Position numbers and translations under genes: made by a program
Shown: piece by piece, positions 46,791 to 56,409 of the stretch
Position numbering within the stretch: position 1 is the first letter of the stretch
Layout of the letters: each line of letters opens with the position of its first letter
NCBI RefSeq assembly: GCF_001704415.2
Contig: NC_030817.1
Span: forward strand, 35,165,550 to 35,229,549
Origin: Capra hircus
Taxonomy: Eukaryota > Chordata > Mammalia > Artiodactyla > Bovidae
Reading direction: 5' to 3'
Length of the DNA stretch: 64,000 nucleotides
Notes under the pieces: generated by a model
The model's database searches: none
What the model was told of the DNA's origin: nothing
What the model saw: the letters and a program-made list of their open reading frames with translations, nothing else

Positions 46791-47917
46791 CTACTAAGAT
46801 AAAATAAGCAAGGCAAATGAGTCTCAGGCAGGTAAATCTACATATAAAGTAAGTGGTTTTAAGAAGCAAAGCCAAATTCAAACCCAAGTTCTTCAGACTC
46901 CCTAGCACCCACACTTTATCCACTTACACCACATATTACACAATTAAAGAACTGTGCAATAAGAAACTTGCATAGAAGATTAGAATTAATAAGGTCTAAG
47001 ACCTACAGGTCTCCTAGTTACTACTGACTTTCAGACCAAACTGTTTCCTTGGCAACTTAAGTGACTCATGTATAAGAATAAATAATAATCATCACACATT
47101 TTCCAGTGAGAATGTAGCACATCATCAAGGCTCTTGATAGACAATGTAATTACTAAAAATCATACAAGTTCTCATAACTAATTGCAGATGTCACTGAGAA
47201 TCAAAATAAAGAAATGTGGATAAATGACATTTTCTACTAGCAAATGGTAGACAGCTAGGGTCCTGTAAGAACTACTCAATATAGAAGCTATCTTAAAGGA
47301 CCTCTCACTGGATTAAATGACATTTGTCCCCTTGGTTAAAAATACAGGGGCTGGTGTCTACAGAAAGCTAAATGCTCTGGCTAACAACCTACTCACTTAT
47401 ATATTTTATTCCTATAAGTCAATTAAATGACTAACAAAGATCAAGCTTTCATTTCTACAAAACTAAGTTAAATCCTCTGGAAGGCCTTAATAAGGATTGG
47501 AAAAACCCAGAATGGTTTTGAAGTTTGAAAGTTTCATTTTACTTTTTAAAGAAACAATACTAGAAATCATAGACAATGCTCTCAGGGTATGATGCATAGA
47601 AAAAAGATCAGGAGACCTCTACTCAAAGACAAGAGATTGATCCTAATAAAACGAGAGGCAAGTAAAAGTACCTGCTTAAAGTTAAAACCAAGTGCGCAGA
47701 TACCTTGAGTTCTTGCTTTAACCAACTTTTTAAATGACCTAACCAATGATCCTAATCACATGGGACAGGAAAGGTCTCCACAACAACTCCAACATCCCTT
47801 CCTCCATCAAGGTGTTCCCAAAGGTTCCCAGACATTTTTCTTGTGCTCTCTGTCTGCTCACAGGAAAGGAGCAAACTGAAAACCACATGTGTCCAAAAAT
47901 GAGATATGCATCACAGT

Positions 47918-47940
47918 AAAAAAAAAAAAAAAAAAAAAAA
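47918..47940 (+). repeat. Poly(A) run, 23 bases
   Basis: Uninterrupted A-run not preceded by a SINE or LINE body I can recognise. Confidence 0.9.
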
Positions 47941-48037
47941 CCTGCAGGAGATAAAAATTTTAATTCACTTGTAATAAACAAAACTTTAAAAAAATCTTTA
48001 TTGAGATTATGTTATGCGCCAAGCACTGCCCTAAACT

Positions 48038-48245
48038 GCTGGTGCTGTTCATTGGTAAGTTGTGTCTGACTCTTTTGCAACCCCATAGACTGTAGCTCGC
48101 CAGGCTCCTCTGTTCTTGGGATTTCCCGGGCAAGAACAGTGGAGTGGGCTACGATTTCCTTTGCCAGGGGATGTTCCCGAACCAGGGATTGAACCCATTT
48201 CTCCTGCACTGGCAGGCGGATTCTTTACCACTGAGCAATTCTTGG
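48038..48245 (-). mobile_element. Bov-tA SINE
   Basis: Reverse orientation: 'tgactcttttgcaaccccat' then 'cagggattgaacccatttct' and 'ggcggattctttaccactga'. Confidence 0.93.
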
Positions 48246-48269
48246 AATCCATCAATAAACAAAACAGAC

Positions 48270-49330
48270 AAAAAGCCCTGTCATAGAGGTTACATTATAG
48301 TGTGTCTGGGAGCAGAGAAAAGAGACAATAAGCAAAATCAACAAGCAAATTTTATAGCTTGTTGGAAAGTGACAATTGCTATGGAAAACAGAACAGGGAT
48401 CACAAGCAGGGAAGTACAGCTTTAAGTAGGAAAGCAGACTTCTGAAAAACAATTCAAGAGCAGAAGCAGATATGAAGGAGACAAGTGAATGGGTCACAGA
48501 GATATCTCACAGAAAAAGTGATTCAAGGAGGGGGAACAACCGGCATAAAGTCCCTAAAACCCTGGGACAGGAGCCAAATATGCAGGAGGCAGAGTAGTCG
48601 CTATCTTGGAAGAGGTAAGGGGAGATGGGGAGAGTAGGATGATTCTGTAAGACCTTGTAGATCATAAGGACTTCAGATTTTACGATGAATATGGGAAGTC
48701 ACTGCAGAATTTTTGAAGAAAGAGGGATGATCTTGTTGCTCTGCTGAAAAAGACTGCAGAGAGCCAGGCCAGAAGCAGAGAAACCCATTAGGAGCTTAAC
48801 TGCAGAAATCGAGATAAGAGAGAAGACTGGTTTAGACTAGCCTAGTGAGCAATGGAGGTGGTAAGAAGTGACTTGATTCTGGATATATTTTCAAGATAAG
48901 ACTGAGCCAAGAATACCAAGTATGAATAAGTCAGGGATGATTCCATTTTCTTTTCACTTGAATGTTGGACAGAGCTGCCATCTAGTAAGACAGATTACAC
49001 TACACCTTAGGCAGGTTTAAAGAGGAACATGGAATTTTAGTTTGAGTTTACTACTTCACATCCAAAAGGAAATTCAAAACAGGTTTTACAGAACACAGTG
49101 GGTAAGTCTGGGCTGGATATAAAAATGGAAGCCATCAGCATATAGGTATTTAAAGCCATGACGTTGGATGAGATCACCAGAGGAATATAGAAAGTCAAGT
49201 GAACCAAGAGTTGAGCACTTCAAGAGTGAGGACGAATCATAAAGACTAAATAAGGAGAGTAATTAGTAAGAAGAGAAACCCTAAAAGCAATACCCTGGAA
49301 GAAGGGGAGTATAAACAATTCATTTTGTGG
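48270..49330 (-). repeat. Antisense L2 LINE sequence
   Basis: 'gtaagaccttgtagatcata', 'aatggaggtggtaagaagtg', 'tctggatatattttcaagat' and 'gaagccatcagcatataggt' are reverse-complement L2 segments in consistent order. Confidence 0.75.
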
Positions 49331-49526
49331 TAAGTCCCATGTAGTGTACAAATCACTTTGCTGAAACTTGACGTGAGGTTAAAGTTCTTAACTGTAGTAA
49401 AGTGATAGGTAATATACTAAAATCATAACTTTTTGAAAAGGAAGTGAAGTCTTCTTACACATTTCTTAGAAATAATAGATTTCCTAATAGAATCATTACT
49501 GAAATTATTCTTAGTGCTGAAAGTAT

Positions 49527-49740
49527 GGGCTTTCCAGGTGGCTCAGTGGTAAAGAATCTGCCTGCCAAGCAGGAGACGCGGGTTCGATCTCTGGGTCAGG
49601 AAGATCTCCTGGAGAAGGAAAAGGCAACCCACTCCACTATTCTTGCCTGGAGAATCCCATGGACAGAGGAACCTGGCAGGCTACAGTCCATGAGGTTACA
49701 AAAGAGTTGGGACAAGATTTGATACAACTTATTGACTAAA
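49527..49740 (+). mobile_element. Bov-tA SINE
   Basis: Complete tRNA-like head ('ccaggtggctcagtggtaaa', 'cgggttcgatctctgggtca') and BovA body. Confidence 0.95.
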
Positions 49741-50189
49741 TAACAAAAACTAAAAGTATACTATTTTACCTATTTTATCTTAAGATAAAACCAATTAAAA
49801 CCCTATACCACTTTAATAATTAATTTTAAGAGCCTAAATGGCTGATGCTACAATGTATCTCAAAGACTGAGGGGTGGGGTGGGGGGGAACATTTAAAACA
49901 CCAATTCAACAGCCTGGCATGCAAACAGTTATAAACTGCCATTACTTTTCTCTTTCAAGAGCTCAGATACAGAAGGTTAAGTTAAATCAAACTCCTTAGT
50001 CATGATACTAACAATTTTCCCCCTTTCTGCTTAATTTTCTGTTTATAGGGGAAAAAAAGCTTCTATTCTTATCTAAACCAATGTTTTACCTGTGCTTTGT
50101 AAATAAACTACATTTTTCAGATCAGAACACACAAAGTCATGTTCACAAATACTGAAAGCGGAAACAATGAAACTCAACTTTATTTATGC

Positions 50190-50275
50190 ATGTTGTTCAG
50201 TCGCTAAGTCACGTCCCATTCTTTGCGACCACATGGACTGCAGCATGCCAGGCTTCCCTGTCCTTCACTAACCTC
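50190..50275 (-). mobile_element. BovA/BovB-tail fragment
   Basis: 'gttgttcagtcgctaagtca' and 'ggactgcagcatgccaggct'. Short 3' fragment, reverse orientation. Confidence 0.8.
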
Positions 50276-52198
50276 AGGTCCTTCATAAATGTCATACTGA
50301 TTGCCATTTAATATCTAATTATTAGAATGTTCTCCCTACTAAAAGCAGATTAAAGTCTATAAACTCTAAGGAGGCTTGGAGTGACAGAATCAAGAAAACA
50401 TCTGCATCAAGCAAAAGAGACTATGATATTAAAGGATACAGAAAAAACTAAAGTGGAAACAAAATGGTAAATTAACGGCTCTTCATAATGTTGACCCTGA
50501 TCCCATAAGAGTTATACAATACTCAATATTCTTTATAATTTTAAAGTGCTTAATATATTTAAGAAAAAATTTCATCAGGCTTTGTTATATTTTAAGTTTC
50601 AGTATGAATCTCAGAAAGGTAAACAGAATGCCTCACTCTTTAAGTGCATCTGATAGAAACAGTTACACTGCTAAAGGCTGCAAATTTAAAAGAGGTATTT
50701 CTAATTCAATGTTGGAGGCAAGGGGAAAGGGATGAATTAATGAATTTTCCTTAGAATCTACCAACAATAAACCCAGTTATTTCTTGTTATATCCTTAAAG
50801 AAGAGGAGGTGGGGGGGTCGGAGACAGGGGGCGCCTTAATAACACATTAAATATTAAAGTATTTATAGCAAGGCATGTCTACTCAAAACAGATCAACTCA
50901 AGAGTACTCTGGTGTTATTCTTGGGACAATCATACCAGTCTCAGCAGCAACTAGTTCAGCCAAGCTGGAGACAGTGATACCATTCGCCAGCTAGGTGAGG
51001 TAGTGAAAAGAACCTAATTAACCAAGAATTCAAACTTTAAGAGACGTCCTACACAATTTAGGGTGTTTAGTTCTTTCACCTCAAGATGTTTATCTTTAGC
51101 AGAAAATGGTTGTCTAAATTTCTCAAAGGTTTCCACAAAGCATCTCAAAAAACCCCACAACTCTGAACAGTTAACTTCCAACTGCAGCTTTTTAAGCAGT
51201 GCTTACTGAGATACCTGCTAAGGAATCCTCTCCTGGAATAGGCCCAACCATGAACTTAAGATTTCTCCTTCCTCCCAAAAGGAACAGCTAGTAGTAAATA
51301 ACCCATTCCTTAATCTAATCAGGGTGCAGCTTAGCTGAGGTTAGGATGCCGCTCCCCGGTACACACACGCTCCTTCACCACCGACGCGCGGGGCAGCACT
51401 GCCCACGTCTGATTACCGTACGACTTCTCTAGGCTGCAGGTTAGGTTTTCTGCCGAGGTCCCCGAAGCCAAAAATCTCCTTGCTGGATAACCAAAGAGGG
51501 CAGGGAGAATCCGTAAGGAAGACACACCCCTCGGGGAGAGGAAGAATAACTTCCCCCTTCTCCCGGGCGGTCCCCGGATTTTTCCAAACTCTCCCCTCAC
51601 GCTGCTTTCCCATCCTCAACCGCCCCACTCCGGGGCCCGGGGACAAGCCCTGGTCGGCGGGCGGGGGCCTGAGCACGGACGAGGGCTGCTTCCCCAAGCA
51701 CCCCGAGAGCGGCGAGGGCTGAAATTCCAGCATGGCGTAAGCGTGGCCCAGGGCCGCCGCCGGGGACACGCTCCCTCCGTCCACCGGCCGAGGAGGCGGT
51801 AATCCGCCTTCCCTCCCGGGGGCCCTCACGCCTGGCTAAAAATAGGCTCCTCGGTCACCCCAGGGCCCTCTCCCGCCGACCTCGCCCTCGGGAGACGTCC
51901 TCGGAGGAGGCGCCGCGGCGGAACCGAGGTCGGGCCGGGGCGGCCCGGTGAGGCCGAGAGGCCCCTCGGAGCCCGCCCGCCGCGGCAGCCGGGCCCAAGC
52001 TGGAGTCCGGCGGCGGCGACGACCCGGCGCGCGAGGCCTACGGCGGGGCGGCGGCGGGTGGTGTCGGGACCCCGCGGCCGCGCCCCCCGCCCGGCGCGGC
52101 CCTCCCGTCGGCCCGGCACCCCGCGGCCGGCGCAGCCCTCCCCCCTCCGCGGTCCCAGCGGTCGGAGCCCGGGCCCGGCGCGGCCTGCTCTCCCTTAC

Positions 52199-52380
52199 CC
52201 TGTGCGGCCGGGAAAGGAGACCGGGAACACGCGGCGGCGCCGGCACTACAGCCCGGGCCGCCCGCGCCAAGTCGCCGCCGCCGCAGTTGCTCAGGTGCCG
52301 TCGCGCCGCCCGGCAGGAAACGGGCGGCTTCGGGGCGGGGCGGCCCCGGCACGTCCCGGCGTCTGGGCCCCGGCGGTGCC
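52199..52380 (-). other. KTN1: KTN1 noncoding exon 1 (5' UTR); start approximate
   Basis: The minus strand reads CGGCCGCACAGG|GTAAGGG at 52199/52198, a near-ideal donor, and the only strong one I see in the island pointing toward the start-codon exon. Joined to the acceptor at 24618 it gives a short 5' UTR ending GCTTTATAGG...ACC before ATG. The transcription start is not visible. The upper limit is my estimate, placed below the TTTAAGG-containing palindrome at 52391-52402. Confidence 0.75.
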
Positions 52381-52390
52381 CGGAGACCGG

Positions 52391-52402
52391 CCCCTTAAAG
52401 GG
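52391..52402. promoter_or_regulatory. CCCTTTAAGGG-type palindrome between the two divergent donors
   Basis: The plus strand reads CCCCTTAAAGGG. It is the only A/T-rich core inside the GC-rich 250 bases that separate the plus and minus donors, so it could act as a TATA-like or centre element. Function is inferred only. Confidence 0.35.
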
Positions 52403-52448
52403 ACCGGCGTCGCCGCCTCGGCCCCCGCGCGCTCTCCCGCGCACTCGG
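52403..52448 (+). ncRNA. Candidate first exon of a divergent (antisense) transcript; start unknown
   Basis: The plus strand has CGCACTCGG|GTAAGTCC with donor GT at 52449/52450, a full consensus donor (G|GTAAGT) facing away from KTN1. Human KTN1 has a divergent long noncoding neighbour, KTN1-AS1, starting from the same island. This would be the equivalent, but sequence identity to it was not established. Possible plus-strand acceptors follow at 53300/53301 and 53457/53458. The left edge is arbitrary. Confidence 0.4.
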
Positions 52449-53301
52449 GTAAGTCCCAGCGTCCGGCCGGCTCGGGATTCCAGGGCTTTTCTCCCGAGAT
52501 AACGTCCCGCAGCCAGGTGGAGGGTGGGCGCGCGAGGCACAGCGGAATTCTCTTCTTGCAGGAACCCCCACCCCCCCGCGTCCTTCCTCCAAAGCTGGTT
52601 TCGTCTTGCATGGCCCTCCTACCGAAGCACCACCTGGCCCCCCAGACTGGAATTTTTTTTTTTAACCTTAAGCAAATGGTACGCGATTTCACCCAGCCCG
52701 TCCCAGATTCCTCCTTGGAAATCACTGGAAAACAAAATCTTCCATCCCTCTGTCTCCAGAGTTCCTCTCTGAATTCGTCGGGCAACCCTGGCGTCAAAGA
52801 GAGAGAAAATTTTAAACCGACCTAAATAAATTGTGTGCAAATACTGTGAAGCTGTTGTGTCTGCCAGCCGGTGGCCATTCATTAAGCCCGGGTAAATAAC
52901 TGGAAGCTGTAACGGAAAGGAGAGGCTGGCCAGAATTCCTGCCTATTAGTTTGCTCTTTGCTAAAAGAATGACAGCGATCTTTCTGGTCCACTGGCGAAT
53001 GAGATGTGTTTATTATTTACTGCTTATCAATTTCTCCCAGAATGCCAGGCATTGTACAGAACATACACAAAACACTACAAACTCTCCTCAAATGTTATGA
53101 GCGCTCAAAATAATTCAAAAGCTTTTAGAGGGTGGATAGGGATACAAGAAATTAAGACTCATCACTAACACCTCCCCCTCCATACTGAAAAAGGGGAACG
53201 AGCAATTTTTAAGTAATGAACATCAGAACAGTTCCTACACCAACAGGGTTTCCTTTGTATTGACTGGCTAAAAAGGTACTGTACCTCTATTTTTTTTTCA
53301 G

Positions 53302-53594
53302 GGGTTTCTAAAGACCCTCCAAAGTACAAACGGAAACTGAACAGTATGTGGTAGCCTGAGCTGTTGAGAATCCTGCCAGTCTTCAGCCACTGTGTTCTCC
53401 AATGATGCATTCTGTCTTATTTTAACTCCGGAAGCGCCTCCTCTTTTTTCTTTCTCAGTAGGGTTACTCAGCACCTCGGCGGTTCCAATGTCCTCAAAGC
53501 AGTCTGTCTCTAAGCCGCGGGCTGTCTCCTGAGCCTGTGATAAAGGATCCGGCTTCACTGAAGAGAAAAGCCATTAGTCTCTTACTACAAAGGT
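53302..53594 (+). ncRNA. Candidate downstream exon(s) of the divergent transcript
   Basis: Two strong plus-strand acceptors occur: nine T bases then CAG at 53299-53301, and 'ctcttttttctttctcag' ending at 53458. A possible donor ACAAAG|GTGGGG lies at 53594/53595. On the minus strand the same interval is an 86-codon open frame (see findings). Either strand could carry the exon; neither is proven. Confidence 0.25.
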
Positions 53595-54779
53595 GGGGAA
53601 AATCTATCATTTCTGTAAAAAGAGTTTAAGGACTCTTGATTACCCTACCAATAACCATCTAATTTCCTCTGGTTGGTACTAAAGCAGGTTTTAGGTTAGA
53701 ATTTTTAAATTCTATCATTTTTATGATTTCTGTTAAAGCCCAGTGTCATTTTAGAGACAGTAATTTTTAGGTACACTTGTACATAAGACAAGAAACGAGC
53801 TTAGAGACATGTTTACAGCAAATATGCCACTTCTTATATTTAGGAATCACTTATTTTTGTGTTCTGTAGTTTGAAACAAAGAAGTGTAAATGTATCAGCT
53901 ATTCCAACTTCTCTGAGTTTTTGAACTTGGGCTTTTTAAAAGGAAGTGACTGGGTGCTTCATTCCTTATTATAAGCTTCATATTTATCCACATCAAATCA
54001 AAAAGATTTATTAGAAATGTTATGCATGATAAACTCTATTAGGAATTAAGACCTACCCTCTAAGTTTTGAAATATAATATAATTAACCATAATTAAACAG
54101 ATATAATTAACCTTGGTTGCTGCTTACTACCCTCAGTGTTACTGAAACAGCAACTAACACTAAAAAGGATTAACACTCCGAGTATCTGAGCTATCTCTAG
54201 CTGTGACAACTTAGAAAATAAATTTTATTGAAAATGATAAAATGTAACACTGTTAACTAAAGAGTGTTCTCCCCACCTCTGTTTAACGAAGTACAATTTA
54301 CCGGAGAGTACCTTCCAATTTTTAACATGTAATAATTCTTTTTTCTAATTTTGGAAAAGCTTTAAAGACGCACAGTACATATCTCTCTAGCAGACAGACA
54401 GAAAGCAGGCTATTCCTGTTTTGTCTAGGGAAGACTTCCCAGAAGTGGTGAGTTATATAGAGATTTGAGTAGTACATGAGTAACAGATTACATCTGTTCA
54501 CCAGTGAAGGGATGGCAGAGATGAAACTATAACAGAAGCATTTCACAGAATTAAAAGTAAAAACAAGATTCCAGCTCCACCTTTTCCGTCCAAATAATGG
54601 AGTGGGGCCATGCATGCAGACAGCCACAACTGCAGATCTAGAAATAACTTAGTATTCTAACAAAGTATCTGGCACTTAACTGCTTATCAGAGATCTGCAT
54701 TGTTCATGTTCACATAAAATCTCTTCAAGCATATGGCATTCAAATTCTTTCATAAAAGACTAAAGGTGACCGTGAATCA

Positions 54780-55260
54780 TTTGCCACTCTTTGCATAGAG
54801 AGGTGGGATCAGTGTCCCTCCTTTTGATTCTGAGGGGGCTCTGTGACCGACCTGACCAACAGGGAATGCCAGAAATAACACTGTGTCAATTTCTGGGCCC
54901 AGACTGTAAGAGACAGGCAATTTCACTTGCTGTCTCTTAGAACCATTGATCTTAAAGCCCTAAGCTGCCATGTGCAGCTACCTCTTTGGAGAGACCGTGT
55001 GGCAAGGCCTTGAGACTACAGGGGGAGGAAGAGAGGACCAGCTGGGCACAGCCTTCCAACTACCTCCACCAAGGTGCCAAACATATGAAAGTAGACTTCT
55101 AGAAACCCCAGACCATCCATGCTACAAGCTGAATACCACAAAGTGATCCCAATCAGTACTTCATGGAGCAGAAAAACTACCCAGCCAAGCCCTACTTGAA
55201 TTTCTGACAGTGTTTAATTTTTTATGACTTTTGGATAGTTTGTTATACAATAATAGATAC
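54780..55260. repeat. Ancient LTR-like interspersed repeat
   Basis: It contains 'acaggcaatttcacttgctg', 'agagaccgtgtggcaaggcc', 'gaaaaactacccagccaagc' and 'gatagtttgttatacaataa', in the order of an old, common mammalian repeat. Family name not certain. Confidence 0.45.
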
Positions 55261-55285
55261 GCAACACATCTTACTTCCACTCCTG

Positions 55286-55410
55286 CTGCTGCGGAGTCGC
55301 TGCAGTCGTGTCCGACTCTGTGCGACCCCATAGACGGCAGCCCACCAGACTGCGCCGTCCCTGGGATTCTCCAGGCAACAAACTGGAGTGGGTTGCCATT
55401 TCCATTCCTA
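55286..55410 (-). mobile_element. BovA SINE
   Basis: Reverse orientation: a (CTG)n start, then 'tgcagtcgtgtccgactctg' and 'aactggagtgggttgccatt'. Confidence 0.92.
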
Positions 55411-55556
55411 AACAGCTGCAAGAAATCTTAGAGCCTTATTTAAGCAGAAGGGAGTTTCTACTGTGCCTGTACAATCCTGAGACATAACTGGGGCCTTTGC
55501 AGGGAAACTTGGGCAGGATTGATTAGGGAGATAAAGCTACTTTTGTAACATGCGTG

Positions 55557-55766
55557 TATGCTCAGCCAGTCAGTGGTATCCAGACTCTTTGCCACCCTGT
55601 GGACTATAGCTCACCATGCTCCTCTGCCCATGGGATTCTCTAACCAAGAATACTGGAGTGGATTGCCATTTTCTTCTCCAGTGGATCTTCCCGACCCAGG
55701 GATCGAACGCGTGTCTCCTTCATCTCCTGCACTGGCAAGCAGATTCTTTACTGCTGAGCCGCTAGC
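55557..55766 (-). mobile_element. Bov-tA SINE
   Basis: Reverse orientation: 'gaatactggagtggattgcc', 'cagggatcgaacgcgtgtct' and 'gattctttactgctgagccg'. Confidence 0.93.
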
Positions 55767-56111
55767 TCAGTTGATTAGTATTAGTTGTTCAGTGAGCCCT
55801 AAATTTTAAAATGTGGTCAACATGAAGGCAATTTAGTCACACAAAGGAGAAAAAAAGTTGCTCTCTTTCACCACTGCTGTTTGCACAAGCTTCACCCCTA
55901 GCAGCTAAGTTGCAGGGAGGTAACTCAGCCTGAGGAATCGGGCAAGAGAACATGGATATTTCAGCATAACCATCACCACTCCTGCCCAAATAATTCTTAA
56001 GAGCATGACCTGGTGAGGGCAGATCAGTAGCAACAAATCAAACCAGGTCAGCAATATTTGCAACATGCACAGCATCATGTTAGGTGTTTGAATATAAATC
56101 GTGCATTCAAA

Positions 56112-56397
56112 CAGAGAAGGCAATGGCACCCACTCCAGTACTCTTGCCTGGAAAATCCCATGGACGGAGGAGCCTGGTGGGCTGCAGTCCATGGGTCGCT
56201 AAGAGGCGGGCACGACTGAGTGACTTCACTTTCGCTTTTCACTTTCATGCATTGGAGAAGGAAATGGCAACCCACTCCAGTACTCTTCCCTGGAAAATCC
56301 CATGGACGGAGGACCCTGGTGGGCTGCAGTCCATGGGTCGCTAAGAGTCGGACACAACTGAAGCGACTTAGCAGCAGCAGCAGCAGCAGCAGCAGCA
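56112..56397 (+). mobile_element. BovA2 SINE with (AGC)9 tail and 10-bp target-site duplication
   Basis: Two BovA monomers in forward orientation end in nine AGC units (56370-56396). The exact direct repeat TGCATTCAAA at 56102-56111 and 56398-56407 defines the insertion. Confidence 0.96.
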
Positions 56398-56409
56398 TGC
56401 ATTCAAAAA

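Larger units (their letters stand above)
24618..52198 (-). other. KTN1: KTN1 intron 1 (27.6 kb, within the 5' UTR)
   Basis: It runs from the exon 1 donor (52198/52197) to the start-codon exon. No coding exon is recognised in it. Repeats listed separately fill much of it. Stretches with nothing I recognise include 24700-26460, 28900-29680, 31690-33420, 33640-34370, 39500-40790, 46960-47910, 49800-50180 and 50300-51330. Confidence 0.88.
1..52380 (-). other. KTN1: KTN1 (kinectin 1) gene, 5' part: promoter-proximal exon 1 to coding exon 10
   Basis: Kinectin is an integral ER membrane protein first described as a kinesin receptor. It also binds Rho-family GTPases and anchors translation elongation factor 1-delta on the ER, and it is related to the ribosome receptor p180 (RRBP1). 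Here the gene runs right to left. One noncoding exon in a CpG island and ten coding exons are visible. They are joined by GT-AG introns with compatible phases and encode residues 1-572. The concatenated translation matches kinectin as I remember it almost without gaps: N-terminal anchor, lysine-rich cytosolic segment, then coiled coil. About 60 percent of the coding sequence lies beyond base 1. The right edge given is an estimate of the transcription start, not an observed one. The conserved frame and intact junctions argue for a functional gene rather than a pseudogene. Confidence 0.96.
51350..52600. promoter_or_regulatory. KTN1: CpG island at the KTN1 5' end
   Basis: CpG is dense here, most strongly at 51640-52480, while the surrounding 50 kb is AT-rich with few CpGs. 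G/C runs and GGGCGG/CCGCCC boxes are frequent. It covers the noncoding exon 1 donor, so it is the promoter island of a broadly expressed gene. It also contains a plus-strand donor. Long open frames on both strands are a by-product of few stop codons at high GC. Confidence 0.95.
52600..55280. other. Intergenic sequence right of the CpG island
   Basis: Apart from the candidate exon and an LTR-like relic near 54780-55260, I recognise nothing. AT content rises quickly after 52.6 kb. Confidence 0.8.

Noticed and set aside
49527..49740. tRNA-like A and B boxes here and in every Bov-tA and CHR element
   Set aside because: These are tRNA-derived SINE heads fused to BovA or CHR bodies and do not fold as intact tRNA genes.
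51826..52825. Long open frames on both strands of the CpG island (up to 255 codons)
   Set aside because: They overlap on several frames, are rich in Arg, Pro, Gly and Ala, and match no family. High GC removes stop codons. The region is promoter and noncoding exon.
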